A stretch of DNA of 27,384 nucleotides from JABDII01 sp041576235 (GTDB taxonomy: Bacteria; Gemmatimonadota; Gemmatimonadetes; Gemmatimonadales; GWC2-71-9). The stretch is taken from contig JBFGLJ010000013.1 of NCBI GenBank assembly GCA_041576235.1, positions 1 through 27,384 on the forward strand, read 5' to 3'. Shown one piece after another: positions 7,356 through 17,107 of this stretch (positions are counted from its first letter, which is position 1; the number at the start of each line of letters is the position of its first letter). Below the pieces are notes generated by a model. The model worked only from the letters and a program-made list of their open reading frames with translations, made no database searches and was not told the origin of the DNA. The position numbers were made by a program, and so were the translations under genes.

Positions 7356-7567
7356 AGGTCATCCGTCTCCGAGAAGCTCTGGGCCTGTAACATACTGCCC
7401 TCCGGACGGCGATGAACCGGAGTTACGGGCAACTGGCTCTGGTTAGACAGACGTAACCGATTGGCGTTAGGATTCGTATGAATAGAGGAATACGCGCTCA
7501 CGTCCATCGGCCGACGACGGCCGGTCATGCGACCTGAGCGGATCCGAGAGCAATCGAGGCCCTGAGC
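7356..7567. promoter_or_regulatory. Divergent promoter region upstream of the MoxR-VWA operon and the M1 peptidase
   Basis: This 212-bp non-coding stretch lies between divergent start codons and must carry promoters for both. It contains an interrupted dyad: GTAAC (7387-7391) and CTCCGG (7400-7405) against CCGGAG (7417-7422) and GTTAC (7422-7426). A further CGTAAC (7452-7457) mirrors GTTACG (7422-7427). These could be operator half-sites. A CGGCCG-ACGA-CGGCCG repeat lies farther toward the operon. No convincing sigma-70 hexamer pair was recognised. Confidence 0.45.
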
Positions 7568-8374
7568 GTGTCTATCCGCATCCCAGTCACGTGGGCGGCG
7601 GCCGCGGGCAGTCTCGCGGTCATGGGGGCCTTCGGGCCCGGCGCCCTGGCACCACCACCCCGCGCAGAGGCCGATGCGGTGCGGCGTGGACCGGATTCCG
7701 TCGCCCCTCCGCCGGGCCGGGCATTCTACTTCACCCGGGCCGTCTACAGTGATATCGACCGGCGGACCTTTCGCGGCTGGTGGTCGGTCGACTACCCCAA
7801 GGCCGACCGGCAATTCGTGATCGGGCTCAAGCGGCTCACGGGCATCGACGCCTACGACCTCGAAAACCCGATCCGCCTGGACGATCCGGCACTGCGGCGG
7901 TACCCGCTCGTGTACGCCGTTGAAGTCGGTCACATGTCGCTCACCGAGCCTGAAGTGCTGGGCCTCCGCAGCTACCTCCTTGCCGGCGGGCTCCTCCTGG
8001 TCGATGACTTCTGGGGTTCGTGGGAGTGGGCCAATTTTGAATCGCAAATGGCACGGGTGCTCCCCGGGTATCCCGTCATCGACCTGCCTAGCGATCATCC
8101 GCTCCTGCACGTCTTCTACGATGTCGAGCACGTGGTGCAGGTCCCGAACGTCGGTCTTGGCCGGCGGGGCGGACACACGTGGGAGAAGGACGGGTACCGG
8201 CCGGCCTTGCGGGGGATCGTGGATCGCGATGGCCACCTGCTCGTGGTCATCAACTGGAACAGCGACCTCGGCGATGCCTGGGAGTGGGCTGAAGATCCCT
8301 TTTACCCGCTCCGTTTCTCCAACTTCGCGTATCAGCTAGGCATCAACATGATCGTCTATGGGATGAGTCACTAA
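7568..8374 (+). CDS. DUF4159 domain-containing secreted protein (first copy)
   Basis: Protein of 268 residues starting at GTG 7568 (GAGG 8 nt upstream), with an N-terminal hydrophobic signal segment (about residues 8-27) followed by one DUF4159 domain. Visible hallmarks are FYFTRAVYSD, the DYPKADRQF segment, the strand-turn GGLLLVDDFWGS and the C-terminal YQLGINMIVYGMSH. DUF4159 has a flavodoxin/GATase-like alpha-beta fold and often accompanies MoxR/VWA genes; no catalytic activity is established to my knowledge. The protein is probably periplasmic. It is the first gene of a nine-gene operon and ends 4 bp before the VWA gene. A second, diverged copy lies at 14366-15151, and both copies end in a near-identical motif. 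Confidence 0.88.
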   Translation: MSIRIPVTWAAAAGSLAVMGAFGPGALAPPPRAEADAVRRGPDSVAPPPGRAFYFTRAVYSDIDRRTFRGWWSVDYPKADRQFVIGLKRLTGIDAYDLENPIRLDDPALRRYPLVYAVEVGHMSLTEPEVLGLRSYLLAGGLLLVDDFWGSWEWANFESQMARVLPGYPVIDLPSDHPLLHVFYDVEHVVQVPNVGLGRRGGHTWEKDGYRPALRGIVDRDGHLLVVINWNSDLGDAWEWAEDPFYPLRFSNFAYQLGINMIVYGMSH

Positions 8375-8378
8375 GCGG

Positions 8379-10667
8379 ATGTCGATGCTCGAGTCGGTTT
8401 TCACCTTTCTGTTCAAGTACCGGCCGGCCATCTATCAACACGGCCAGCTGGGCTTCGACGCACCCTGGCCGGTCGCCGCCACACTCATTGCCGGCGCCCT
8501 GCTCCTCGGTGCGGCCCTCCTGGCCTATGGCGGGGCCAGACCACACCTGGGGCAGCGAGACTTCGTGGTGCTGACCGTCCTGCGAACGGCGATCGTCGGG
8601 CTGCTGGTCTTCGCGCTCCTTCGGCCGGTGCTCGTCGTGTCCACCGTTGTGCCGCAAGAAAATGTCTTGGCTATTGTGCTCGACGATTCCCGGAGCATGC
8701 AGTTGGCTGACCGCGACGGAGAGACCCGCGGGGCCTTCGTGACCGAGACGTTCGCGGCGTCCGACAGCCCCGTCCTCCAGGAGTTGGGAGAGCGCTTCAA
8801 ACTCCGCTTTTTCCGGTTCGGCACCTCCGTGGCCCGCCATGATCCCGGCCTCCCGCTGACTTTTGGCCAGAGCCGCACGGATCTCAAGGAAGCCCTCCAC
8901 TTTGTCCGCCGAGAGCTGGCAGGCGTCCCTCTGGCGGGGGTCGTGCTCGTCACCGATGGCGCCGACAATGCCACCAATGACCTCACCGACCCGCTGCTCC
9001 AGTTCAAAGCCGATCAGGTGCCCATCTACACCGTCGGAGTGGGCCGCGACGCCTTGACCCGCGACATCGAGGTGAGCAGGGTGGAAGCGCCGGAGCGGGT
9101 GCTCCTCGGCTCCTCCGTGATGGTCGATGTCATGCTGGTGCAGAGCGGGTTTCGTGGCGACCGAGTCACCCTCAATGTGGAAGACAACGGCCGCATCGTG
9201 ACATCGCAAGACATTCGCCTCGCCGGCGATCGCGAAGCGACGATGGTGCGGGTGCAATTGCTTGCCACCGAGCCCGGGCCGCGCCTGTTCCGCTTTCACG
9301 TGCCGCAGGCCTCGGGTGAACTCGTGGCGGAGAACAACGTCCGTGAAGTGATGGTGACGGTCGACGACCGACGTGAAAAGATCCTGTACTTCGAGGGCGA
9401 GCCGCGTTTCGAAGTCAAGTTCATTCGGCGCGCCATCGCGGATGACAACAATCTCCGCGTCGTGACCTTACAGCGAACCGCCGAGAACAAGTTTCTCAGA
9501 CTGGGCGTGGAGGATGCCGATGAACTCGCCGGCGGCTTTCCACGGACCCGAGAGGAGCTGTTCACCTACCGCGGCATCATGCTCGGCAGCGTCGAGGCCA
9601 GCTTCTTTGCACACGACCAGCTCAAGATGATCGAGGAATTTGTCGGCCAACGCGGCGGCGGATTGCTCGTCTTGGGAGGTCGGCTGGCCTTCGCCGAGGG
9701 CGGGTACCATGGCACCCAGTTGGCCAACGTGCTTCCCGTCATCATGGAGCCATCCGCCGATCCCGAGTTCTTCCGCACGGTCGAGGTCCAACCCACCCCG
9801 ACCGGCCGGGGGCATCCGGTCACCCGGATCGGGAACGCGGACAGCGGCTCCACCCTGTCATGGGCGGGGCTCCCCGCGCTGTCCATCCTCAACCCCTTGG
9901 CTCGGACGAAACCCGGCGCCAGCACCCTGCTCACCGGCCGCGCTGATGACGGCGGAGACGTGTACACCGTCCTCGCGTTCCAACGGTACGGCAAGGGCAC
10001 GTCGATCGCCTTCCCCGTCCAGGACTCGTGGTTGTGGCAAATGCACGCCGATGTCCCGCTCGAGGATCTGACCCATGAGACGTTCTGGCGGCAAATGCTC
10101 CGGTGGCTGGTGAGCAACGTGCCCGATCAGATTCACGTGTCAACGCCCGCCGAAGACGTCGAGCCCGGGGAAACCATCAGCATGACCGCCGAGGTACGCG
10201 ACTCGAGCTACCTCGGCATCAACGGGGCCGAGGTCGAGGCCACGGTGACCGATCCGCTCGGGAACGAAACAACCCACGCGCTCGAGTGGACCGTCGAGGA
10301 GGATGGTGTCTACCGTGCCGAACTCGCCACGAGTCTCGCCGGCCGTTACGACGTTCGGGTGACGGCCAGACACGGCGACCGCGAATTGGGAAGTGCCCTC
10401 CGACAAGTACGGGTCGAACAGCACCCCACCGAGTACTTCGGCGCGCACATGCGGGCGCCCTTCCTCAAGAACATCGCCGCCGAGACGGGAGGACGGTTCT
10501 ACCGGGAAGCGTCAATCGAGGGCCTCACCGAGGACGTGCGCTACACGGAGAGCGGCGCCACCCGGCATGAATCGCACGACCTCTGGGACATGCCGATCGT
10601 GTTCCTGGTTCTCCTCGGTTCGATCGCCGCCGAATGGGGGCTACGCCGATTCCGGGGGCTCGCGTGA
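8379..10667 (+). CDS. Membrane-anchored VWA protein with glutamine-amidotransferase-like domain
   Basis: Protein of 762 residues. Two N-terminal membrane helices (about 32-50 and 62-83) are followed by a von Willebrand A domain with an intact MIDAS motif (DDSRS, 102-106) and a VTDGADN loop at 191-197. After beta-sandwich sequence there is a class-I GATase-like alpha/beta segment (about 405-465: RGIMLGSV, GGGLLVLGG, FAEGGY). No nucleophilic cysteine sits at the expected elbow, so this domain is probably non-enzymatic. A further Ig-like region (about 595-685) and a C-terminal membrane helix complete it, placing the bulk in the periplasm. The start is ATG 8379, with ATG 8385 possible. It overlaps the next gene by 4 bp. 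It probably binds divalent metal and partner proteins in the MoxR-linked assembly. Confidence 0.87.
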   Translation: MSMLESVFTFLFKYRPAIYQHGQLGFDAPWPVAATLIAGALLLGAALLAYGGARPHLGQRDFVVLTVLRTAIVGLLVFALLRPVLVVSTVVPQENVLAIVLDDSRSMQLADRDGETRGAFVTETFAASDSPVLQELGERFKLRFFRFGTSVARHDPGLPLTFGQSRTDLKEALHFVRRELAGVPLAGVVLVTDGADNATNDLTDPLLQFKADQVPIYTVGVGRDALTRDIEVSRVEAPERVLLGSSVMVDVMLVQSGFRGDRVTLNVEDNGRIVTSQDIRLAGDREATMVRVQLLATEPGPRLFRFHVPQASGELVAENNVREVMVTVDDRREKILYFEGEPRFEVKFIRRAIADDNNLRVVTLQRTAENKFLRLGVEDADELAGGFPRTREELFTYRGIMLGSVEASFFAHDQLKMIEEFVGQRGGGLLVLGGRLAFAEGGYHGTQLANVLPVIMEPSADPEFFRTVEVQPTPTGRGHPVTRIGNADSGSTLSWAGLPALSILNPLARTKPGASTLLTGRADDGGDVYTVLAFQRYGKGTSIAFPVQDSWLWQMHADVPLEDLTHETFWRQMLRWLVSNVPDQIHVSTPAEDVEPGETISMTAEVRDSSYLGINGAEVEATVTDPLGNETTHALEWTVEEDGVYRAELATSLAGRYDVRVTARHGDRELGSALRQVRVEQHPTEYFGAHMRAPFLKNIAAETGGRFYREASIEGLTEDVRYTESGATRHESHDLWDMPIVFLVLLGSIAAEWGLRRFRGLA

Positions 10668-11662
10668 GGCCCGGCCTGCTCGCGGCGCTGCTTTGCCTTC
10701 CGCTCACGACCGCGGCGGCCCAGACACACCTCGTGGTGATCAGCGGTCTCGGAGGCGAGACCCGGTACCGAGAACGGTTTCATGAGTGGGCGGTCACGCT
10801 CCTCGATGCCGCGACGAAGACACACGGCATCCCGGAAGGCAACACGATCTATCTGGCCGAGCGCCCGGCGCTGGCGCCCCAGAGGATCCACGACCGTTCC
10901 ACCAAGGCGAATGTCGAGCGCGTGTTGCGTGAGGTCGGCGAGCAGGCCGGAACGGCCTCTCAGGTGTTCATCGTGTTGATCGGCCACGGCAGCGCACGGG
11001 ACGGTGTGCCCAAGCTGAATCTTCCCGGACCGGACCTGACCGCGCACGATCTGGCCGCGGCGCTCTCAGGGTATCGAACCTCCACCCTCGTGGTCGTCAA
11101 CCTCGCCAGCGCAAGCGGCGACTTTATTCCCATCCTGTCGGGGCCGAACCGGACGGTGATCACCGCCACCAAGAGCGGGCGTGAGCGCAACGAAACCAGG
11201 TTCGGCACGTATTTCGTCCAGTCGATCGCCACAGACGCGGGCGACGTGGATCACGATGGACACGTGTCGCTCCTCGAGGCCTTCACCTACGCCCGCACCG
11301 AGGTGGCACGCTCCTACGAGCAGGAGGGAACGCTGCTCACCGAGCACGCCTTGCTCGACGACAACGGCGACAAGGTCGGGAGCCATGAACCGGATCCCTC
11401 CGGTGCCGATGGCGCAATCGCCCGAACCCTGGTCTTCGGCGGGCCGAGTGCGGCCAGGCGGGGGGACCCGAGCGGAGCACAGGATCCGGTGCTCGCGACC
11501 CTCTCCCGGACGAAACAATCGCTCGAGCGGGCGATCGCCGCGCTCCAGCAAGAAAAGCAGCGAATGGCACCCGACGAATACGAACAGCGGCTCGAAGACT
11601 TGCTGCTCCAGCTGGCCTCTACCAACCGCAAGATCCGGGAGCGCGAGGAGCAGATCCCGTGA
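10664..11662 (+). CDS. Secreted caspase/C13-fold protein lacking the catalytic cysteine
   Basis: Protein of 332 residues starting at GTG 10664, which overlaps the previous stop by 4 bp (GTGA) and places a clean signal peptide first (RPGLLAALLCLPLTTAAA). An upstream in-frame ATG at 10634 would bury this signal. The body resembles the caspase-like/legumain C13 fold: strand VFIVLIGHGS with His108, then VVVNLASASGDF (143-154) where active peptidases carry the Cys, here Ala/Ser. An EF-hand-like loop DVDHDGHVSLLE occurs at 194-205, followed by TEHALLDDNGD, a family hallmark. Residues about 275-330 form a charged coiled coil. It is probably a non-catalytic, calcium-responsive scaffold in the periplasm; function is inferred. 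The neighbours are a VWA protein and a TPR zinc protease, both translationally coupled to it. Confidence 0.78.
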   Translation: MRPGLLAALLCLPLTTAAAQTHLVVISGLGGETRYRERFHEWAVTLLDAATKTHGIPEGNTIYLAERPALAPQRIHDRSTKANVERVLREVGEQAGTASQVFIVLIGHGSARDGVPKLNLPGPDLTAHDLAAALSGYRTSTLVVVNLASASGDFIPILSGPNRTVITATKSGRERNETRFGTYFVQSIATDAGDVDHDGHVSLLEAFTYARTEVARSYEQEGTLLTEHALLDDNGDKVGSHEPDPSGADGAIARTLVFGGPSAARRGDPSGAQDPVLATLSRTKQSLERAIAALQQEKQRMAPDEYEQRLEDLLLQLASTNRKIREREEQIP

Positions 11663-14355
11663 GGACGAGCATCACACCCCCGCTCCGATTCGTCGGGCTG
11701 GTCTTCGTCTGCCTCGTGTCTGCGTGCACCTCACGCGGCCATGCGCAGGCGACCCTGGACGAAGCCCACACCATGGTCCAGGGCGGCGACTACGCCGCCG
11801 GCATCGCCGCCTACCGGAGCCTGTTGGCGCGCGATGCTTCGTGGCAAGCGGCCCATGGGCTGGCGCAAGCGCTTCAGGCCACAGGGCAGTACCAAGAGGC
11901 CGCGTCGATGCTGCGCGCCCACATCGCCGACTCGATCACGAACGCACGGCAGCTCTTCACCACCCTGGGCGAGACACTCCGCGCGCTGGGAGAGCACACG
12001 CAGGCCGAGGACGCGTTCCAACGCGCGGTGACCAGCGGGGCCCGAGACCGCCTCACTGCACGTGTCAGCCTCGCGGAGCTCCGCTTCGAGCGAGGAGGCG
12101 ACGAGCGCGACGTGGCCATGGCGACCTTCGACGAATTCATTGACATCTACAATCGGGGCGAGGCCCGGTCATCGGCCGACCTGGCCGCGGTAGCGCGAGC
12201 CGTCCAATACCTGGGGCGCCGGAATCCGCAGCTCTTCCGGGACGCCCTCCGCGCCTACGATGAAGCCATCGCCGCCGATTCGGGCAATCTCGATGCCCGC
12301 GTCGCGCTGGGCACCCTGTTCCTCCAGAAGTACAACGGAGCGGACGCAACCCACATGTTTCAATCCGTGCTCGCGGACAACCCCAATCATCCGGGCGCAC
12401 GGCTCGGCATGGCCCTGGCCAAACACTTCGACGGCTCGAGCGAGGCCTTCGGGTTGACCGAACGGAGCATCGAGATCAACCCCAACTTCGTAGCGGCCCG
12501 CGCGTTTCTGGCTCGCCTCTACATCGATCTGGAGGACTACCCCAGAGCGGTGGCCCAGGCCGAGCGGGCCCTGGCCGTGAACCCGCAAGCGGTGGACGCC
12601 CTGGCCATGCTGGCGGCGGCCAGCCTCTTAGTCGACGATCGAGCCGGGTTCACCCGCGCCCGGGACCGAGCGCTCACCACCGATCCAGAAGGAGCAACGT
12701 TTTTCATCGCGCTGGCCGAGGTGTGCGCCCGGAATCGGCTCTACCGGCGTGCGGTGGACTTTGCCAACCACGCCGTGGAACGCGATTCACTCGCCTGGCG
12801 AGGGCTCGCCGTGCGCGGCCTCAATCGGCTGCGCGTGGCCGAGATGGCCGAGGGCCGGCGCGACCTTGAGCGAGCGTTCGCGGGGGATCCGTACGACGTG
12901 TGGACCAAGAACACCCTCGACCTCCTCGATGTCGTCGATGGGTATCGCACCACCCGGTCGGACCGGTTCGAATTCGTGCTCGACCCCAAAGAGGCGGACC
13001 TGATCGCCCTCTACCTCGAGCCGCTGGCCGAGGCGGCGTACGATTCCCTGTCTGCCCACTATGGATTCCGGCCTCCGACACCAATCCGAGTCGAGGTGTA
13101 CCCCCGGCATGCCGATTTCTCGGTTAGGACCATGGGATTGGTGGGGCTCGGCGCGCTCGGCGTGAGCTTCGGCCAGGTGGTGGCCATGGACGCCCCCTCG
13201 GCCCGGCCCCCGGGGCAGTTTCATTGGGGCTCGACTCTATGGCATGAGCTGGCACACACGTTCCATATGGAGCGCAGCCGGTACCGCGTGCCCCGCTGGT
13301 TTACCGAAGGCCTCGCGGTCTTCGAGGAGCGCCGGGCGCGCCCGGGGTGGGGAGACGAGGTCACGCCGTCGTTCCTCGTGGCCTTCCGCCAGGGCCGGCT
13401 CGCGCCCGTCAGCGATCTCAATCAAGGCTTCATGCGCCCGGCCTATCCGGAACAGGTGATCTTCTCGTACTACCAAGCGTCCCTGGTGTTCGAGATGATC
13501 GAGGCCGAACAGGGGTGGGACGCCATTCTGCGGATGCTCGATGCGTATCGCGACGGGGCCAGCACGCCCCAGGTGTTCCGAACGATCCTCGACATCGAAC
13601 CCACCGACCTAGACCGGAGATTCAATCGCTACCTCGAGCGGAGATTCGCCGCCGGATTGGCCGCTCTGCGGCACGGAAACGGAGCGGCAGACGGGGGCGG
13701 GGGCGGGGGCGCCGCGCCACCCTCCCCGGAGGCCCTCGCCAGACGGGCGCGAGCCGACACCACGGACTTCCTGGTCCAGCTGGGCTACGGCCGATGGCTG
13801 TTTGGACAGGGACAATACCAGGAGGCATTGCCACCCCTCGAGCGGGCACGAGAACTGTTTCCGGAGTACGTGGGACCGGATAGCCCATCATGGTACCTCG
13901 GAAGGATCTATCAGGCTGAGGGCAGACTGGATCTGGCCGCGCGCGAGCTGGCCGGCCTGACGGCCCGGAATGCCAAGCACTTGCCGGCACTTCGAAGCCT
14001 GGTCGAGGTCGAGGAGGCGAGAGGACCAGGCCAAGACCCGAGCGTGGCCCGGGCGCTGGAGGCCCTGATGCATGTCTATCCCTACGACATCGGTCTTCAT
14101 GAGAAACTGGCTGGAGTCTATCGGACGTTGGGAGAAGGGGAGCGCGCAATCCGCGAGCGTCGAGCCGTCCTGGCGTTGGAGCCGGTTGACCGAGCGGGGG
14201 CCCTCTACCAATTGGCTCGCGAACTCCAACTCGGCGGCCGGCCGGCCGCCGCCCGCCGGGCCGTGCTCGAGGCGCTCGAGACGGCGCCGAATTACCAAGA
14301 CGCCTTGGACTTGCTGGTGGAACTCCAAGCCGGCCGCGGGCCGGGCGAGAGCTGA
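11659..14355 (+). CDS. TPR-repeat lipoprotein with gluzincin (peptidase MA-like) zinc-protease domain
   Basis: Protein of 898 residues. Signal plus lipobox LVSAC (Cys23) predicts a lipoprotein. Residues about 30-410 are tandem TPR-like helical repeats. Residues about 430-670 are a peptidase-MA-type domain with the zinc site HELAH at 529-533 and downstream Glu550 (RWFTEGLAVFEE), i.e. HEXXH-X16-E. A six-glycine linker at 679-684 leads to a second TPR array (about 700-890). Start GTG 11659 has GAGGAG 8 nt upstream and overlaps the upstream stop by 4 bp. The two TPR arms flanking a protease suggest that clients are held and presented to the zinc site. It could be a quality-control protease for envelope proteins; substrates are unknown. 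It ends 10 bp before the second DUF4159 gene. Confidence 0.87.
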   Translation: MRTSITPPLRFVGLVFVCLVSACTSRGHAQATLDEAHTMVQGGDYAAGIAAYRSLLARDASWQAAHGLAQALQATGQYQEAASMLRAHIADSITNARQLFTTLGETLRALGEHTQAEDAFQRAVTSGARDRLTARVSLAELRFERGGDERDVAMATFDEFIDIYNRGEARSSADLAAVARAVQYLGRRNPQLFRDALRAYDEAIAADSGNLDARVALGTLFLQKYNGADATHMFQSVLADNPNHPGARLGMALAKHFDGSSEAFGLTERSIEINPNFVAARAFLARLYIDLEDYPRAVAQAERALAVNPQAVDALAMLAAASLLVDDRAGFTRARDRALTTDPEGATFFIALAEVCARNRLYRRAVDFANHAVERDSLAWRGLAVRGLNRLRVAEMAEGRRDLERAFAGDPYDVWTKNTLDLLDVVDGYRTTRSDRFEFVLDPKEADLIALYLEPLAEAAYDSLSAHYGFRPPTPIRVEVYPRHADFSVRTMGLVGLGALGVSFGQVVAMDAPSARPPGQFHWGSTLWHELAHTFHMERSRYRVPRWFTEGLAVFEERRARPGWGDEVTPSFLVAFRQGRLAPVSDLNQGFMRPAYPEQVIFSYYQASLVFEMIEAEQGWDAILRMLDAYRDGASTPQVFRTILDIEPTDLDRRFNRYLERRFAAGLAALRHGNGAADGGGGGGAAPPSPEALARRARADTTDFLVQLGYGRWLFGQGQYQEALPPLERARELFPEYVGPDSPSWYLGRIYQAEGRLDLAARELAGLTARNAKHLPALRSLVEVEEARGPGQDPSVARALEALMHVYPYDIGLHEKLAGVYRTLGEGERAIRERRAVLALEPVDRAGALYQLARELQLGGRPAAARRAVLEALETAPNYQDALDLLVELQAGRGPGES

Positions 14356-14365
14356 GGAGGTCGGC

Positions 14366-15151
14366 ATGCGAAGCCTGGTCATTCTCGCTGCGCTCCTTGC
14401 CGGCGCTTCCACGGCGGGGCAGACCCAGCGGCGGGCACCCGGGACCGACGAGGCCGGCAAGTTCAATGTCGGCTACGACGGCCGGTTCACGTTCGTTCGA
14501 CTGGCCTACACCCCGATCACGACACAGCAGCGGGGCGGAGGCGGCTTCTTTGGCGGCAGCGACTATCAGTGGAACCACGATTGGCCCCGGGCCGACCGCA
14601 ATTTCTCCAAGATCCTCGGCGAACTCACCGCGATCCGAGCGCGGCAGGACGGCGGGAACGTTCTTTCGGTGGGCGACCCCGAGATCTTCAAGTACCCGGT
14701 GGCGTACCTGGTGGAGCCGGGCTTCATGACGTTGACGGATGAAGAGGCAGAGAACCTGCGGGCATATCTGCGAAAGGGTGGGTTTCTCATTGTCGACGAC
14801 TTCGCCGACAACTTCGCCCAAGGTCCGCAGTGGGACAACTTCGAGCGTCATATGCGCATGGTGTTGCCCCAAGGCCGCTTCGTCCGGCTCGATGGAAGTC
14901 ATCCGATTTTCGATGCATTCTTCAAGATCGAGACGCTGGATCATCGCCATCCGTACTTCGGGGTTCCGTCTGCATATTACGGACTCTTCGAAGACAACGA
15001 CCCCTCTCAGCGTCTGATGATCATCGTCAACTACAACAATGACATTGGAGAGTCATGGGAGTTTTCGGAGACGGGCTTCTTCCCCGTGGATGTGACCAAT
15101 ACGGCGTACAAGTTAGGTGTGAACTACGTGATGTATGGTATGACGCATTGA
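14366..15151 (+). CDS. DUF4159 domain-containing secreted protein (second copy)
   Basis: Protein of 261 residues with a signal peptide (about residues 1-19, ending ASTAGQ) and a single DUF4159 domain. Landmarks are FVRLAYTP, the glycine-rich loop GGGGFFGG, DWPRADRNF, GGFLIVDDFADNF and the terminal YKLGVNYVMYGMTH. The start ATG 14366 is fixed by GGAGG 7 nt upstream; the longer open frame upstream lies within the TPR gene and is not used. It shares architecture and end motif with the product of 7568-8374 but is clearly diverged, so the two are old paralogues and not a recent duplication. Placed directly before moxR, it matches the common MoxR-DUF58-DUF4159 neighbourhood. Probably periplasmic; biochemical role unknown. 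Confidence 0.9.
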   Translation: MRSLVILAALLAGASTAGQTQRRAPGTDEAGKFNVGYDGRFTFVRLAYTPITTQQRGGGGFFGGSDYQWNHDWPRADRNFSKILGELTAIRARQDGGNVLSVGDPEIFKYPVAYLVEPGFMTLTDEEAENLRAYLRKGGFLIVDDFADNFAQGPQWDNFERHMRMVLPQGRFVRLDGSHPIFDAFFKIETLDHRHPYFGVPSAYYGLFEDNDPSQRLMIIVNYNNDIGESWEFSETGFFPVDVTNTAYKLGVNYVMYGMTH

Positions 15152-15194
15152 CCCGCGGCAGGAGACGTGTGTCGCTCTCAGCAAAGGATAGTCC

Positions 15195-16216
<1,022 letters not shown>

Positions 16217-16220
<4 letters not shown>

Positions 16221-17107
16221 TTACCCGATTCCTCGACCCGGCGGTGCTGGCCAGGATCGACAACCTCGATCTCGTGGCCCGGACGGTGGTCGACGGCTTC
16301 GTGTCCGGACTCCATCAATCGCCCCATCTCGGACACTCGATCGACTTCGCCGAACATCGAGCGTATATGCCCGGCGATGACATTCGCCGGATCGATTGGC
16401 GCGTCTATGGGCGGACGGACCGGCTCTACGTGAAGGAGTTCGAAGCCGAAACCAATGCCAACATGAGCGTCCTGATCGACATCTCCGCCTCGATGGACTT
16501 CACCAGTGGCGCCGTCACCAAACTCGACTACGCGCGGTACTTGGCCGCCTGCCTGGTGTATTTCTCCTACCACCAGCGCGACCGGGTCGGACTCATCACC
16601 TTCGACCGGGACGTCGTGACGCAAGTCCCACCCACCGGGCGTCGGCTGGATTCGGTGCTGCACAGCATCGATCGAATCACGCCAGGTGGACCCGGCGAAC
16701 TGGCAAGGCCGCTCCGGCGCATCGCCGAGGGCATTCGCCGGCGAAGCATCTTGGTCCTGCTCTCCGATCTCTACGAGCCGCCCGAGACCGCCATCCAGGC
16801 GATCAATCGGTTGCGCACGCGCGGCAACGATCTCATCGTGTTTCACCTCATGGATCCGGCAGAATTGGAATTCGACTTCGAAGAGGCGACCCAGTTCGAG
16901 GACCTCGAAACGGGTGAGCGGATTCCCGTGGTACCCGACCGGGTGCGGTCCGGGTACCGAGGGCTCCTCCACGATCACGTCGCGGAGCTGGGGCGGCGCA
17001 TGGGCGAGAACCGCATCGACTATACCCTGCTCCGAACAACGTCACCCCTGGACCACGCGCTGTTCGATTATCTGAGCCGGCGACACAAGATGGCGAGAGT
17101 GCGGTGA
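16217..17107 (+). CDS. DUF58 domain-containing protein (VWA-like MoxR partner)
   Basis: Protein of 296 residues. The DUF58 signature EHRAYMPGDDIRRIDWRVYG (47-66) precedes a VWA-like domain with MIDAS DISAS (88-92) and a LLSDLYEP strand-loop. No signal peptide or membrane helix is visible, so it is cytoplasmic and can contact MoxR directly. Start GTG 16217 overlaps the moxR stop by 4 bp and coincides with the start of homology; the extended upstream frame lies inside moxR and is discarded. DUF58 proteins are the most constant neighbours of MoxR ATPases and are thought to be adaptors or substrates. The gene end overlaps the next ATG by one base. Confidence 0.94.

Noticed and set aside
13693..13709. 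Three G5 tracts as a possible G-quadruplex or slippage site
   Set aside because: They encode a plain glycine linker in a frame that continues intact on both sides, and a fourth G-tract is missing.
14072..14365. Upstream extension of the second DUF4159 gene
   Set aside because: It overlaps the TPR repeats of the previous gene; a strong GGAGG and signal peptide mark the start at 14366.
13622..14950. 442-codon leftward frame across the TPR and DUF4159 genes
   Set aside because: Codon-position shadow of two convincing rightward genes; no recognisable domain.
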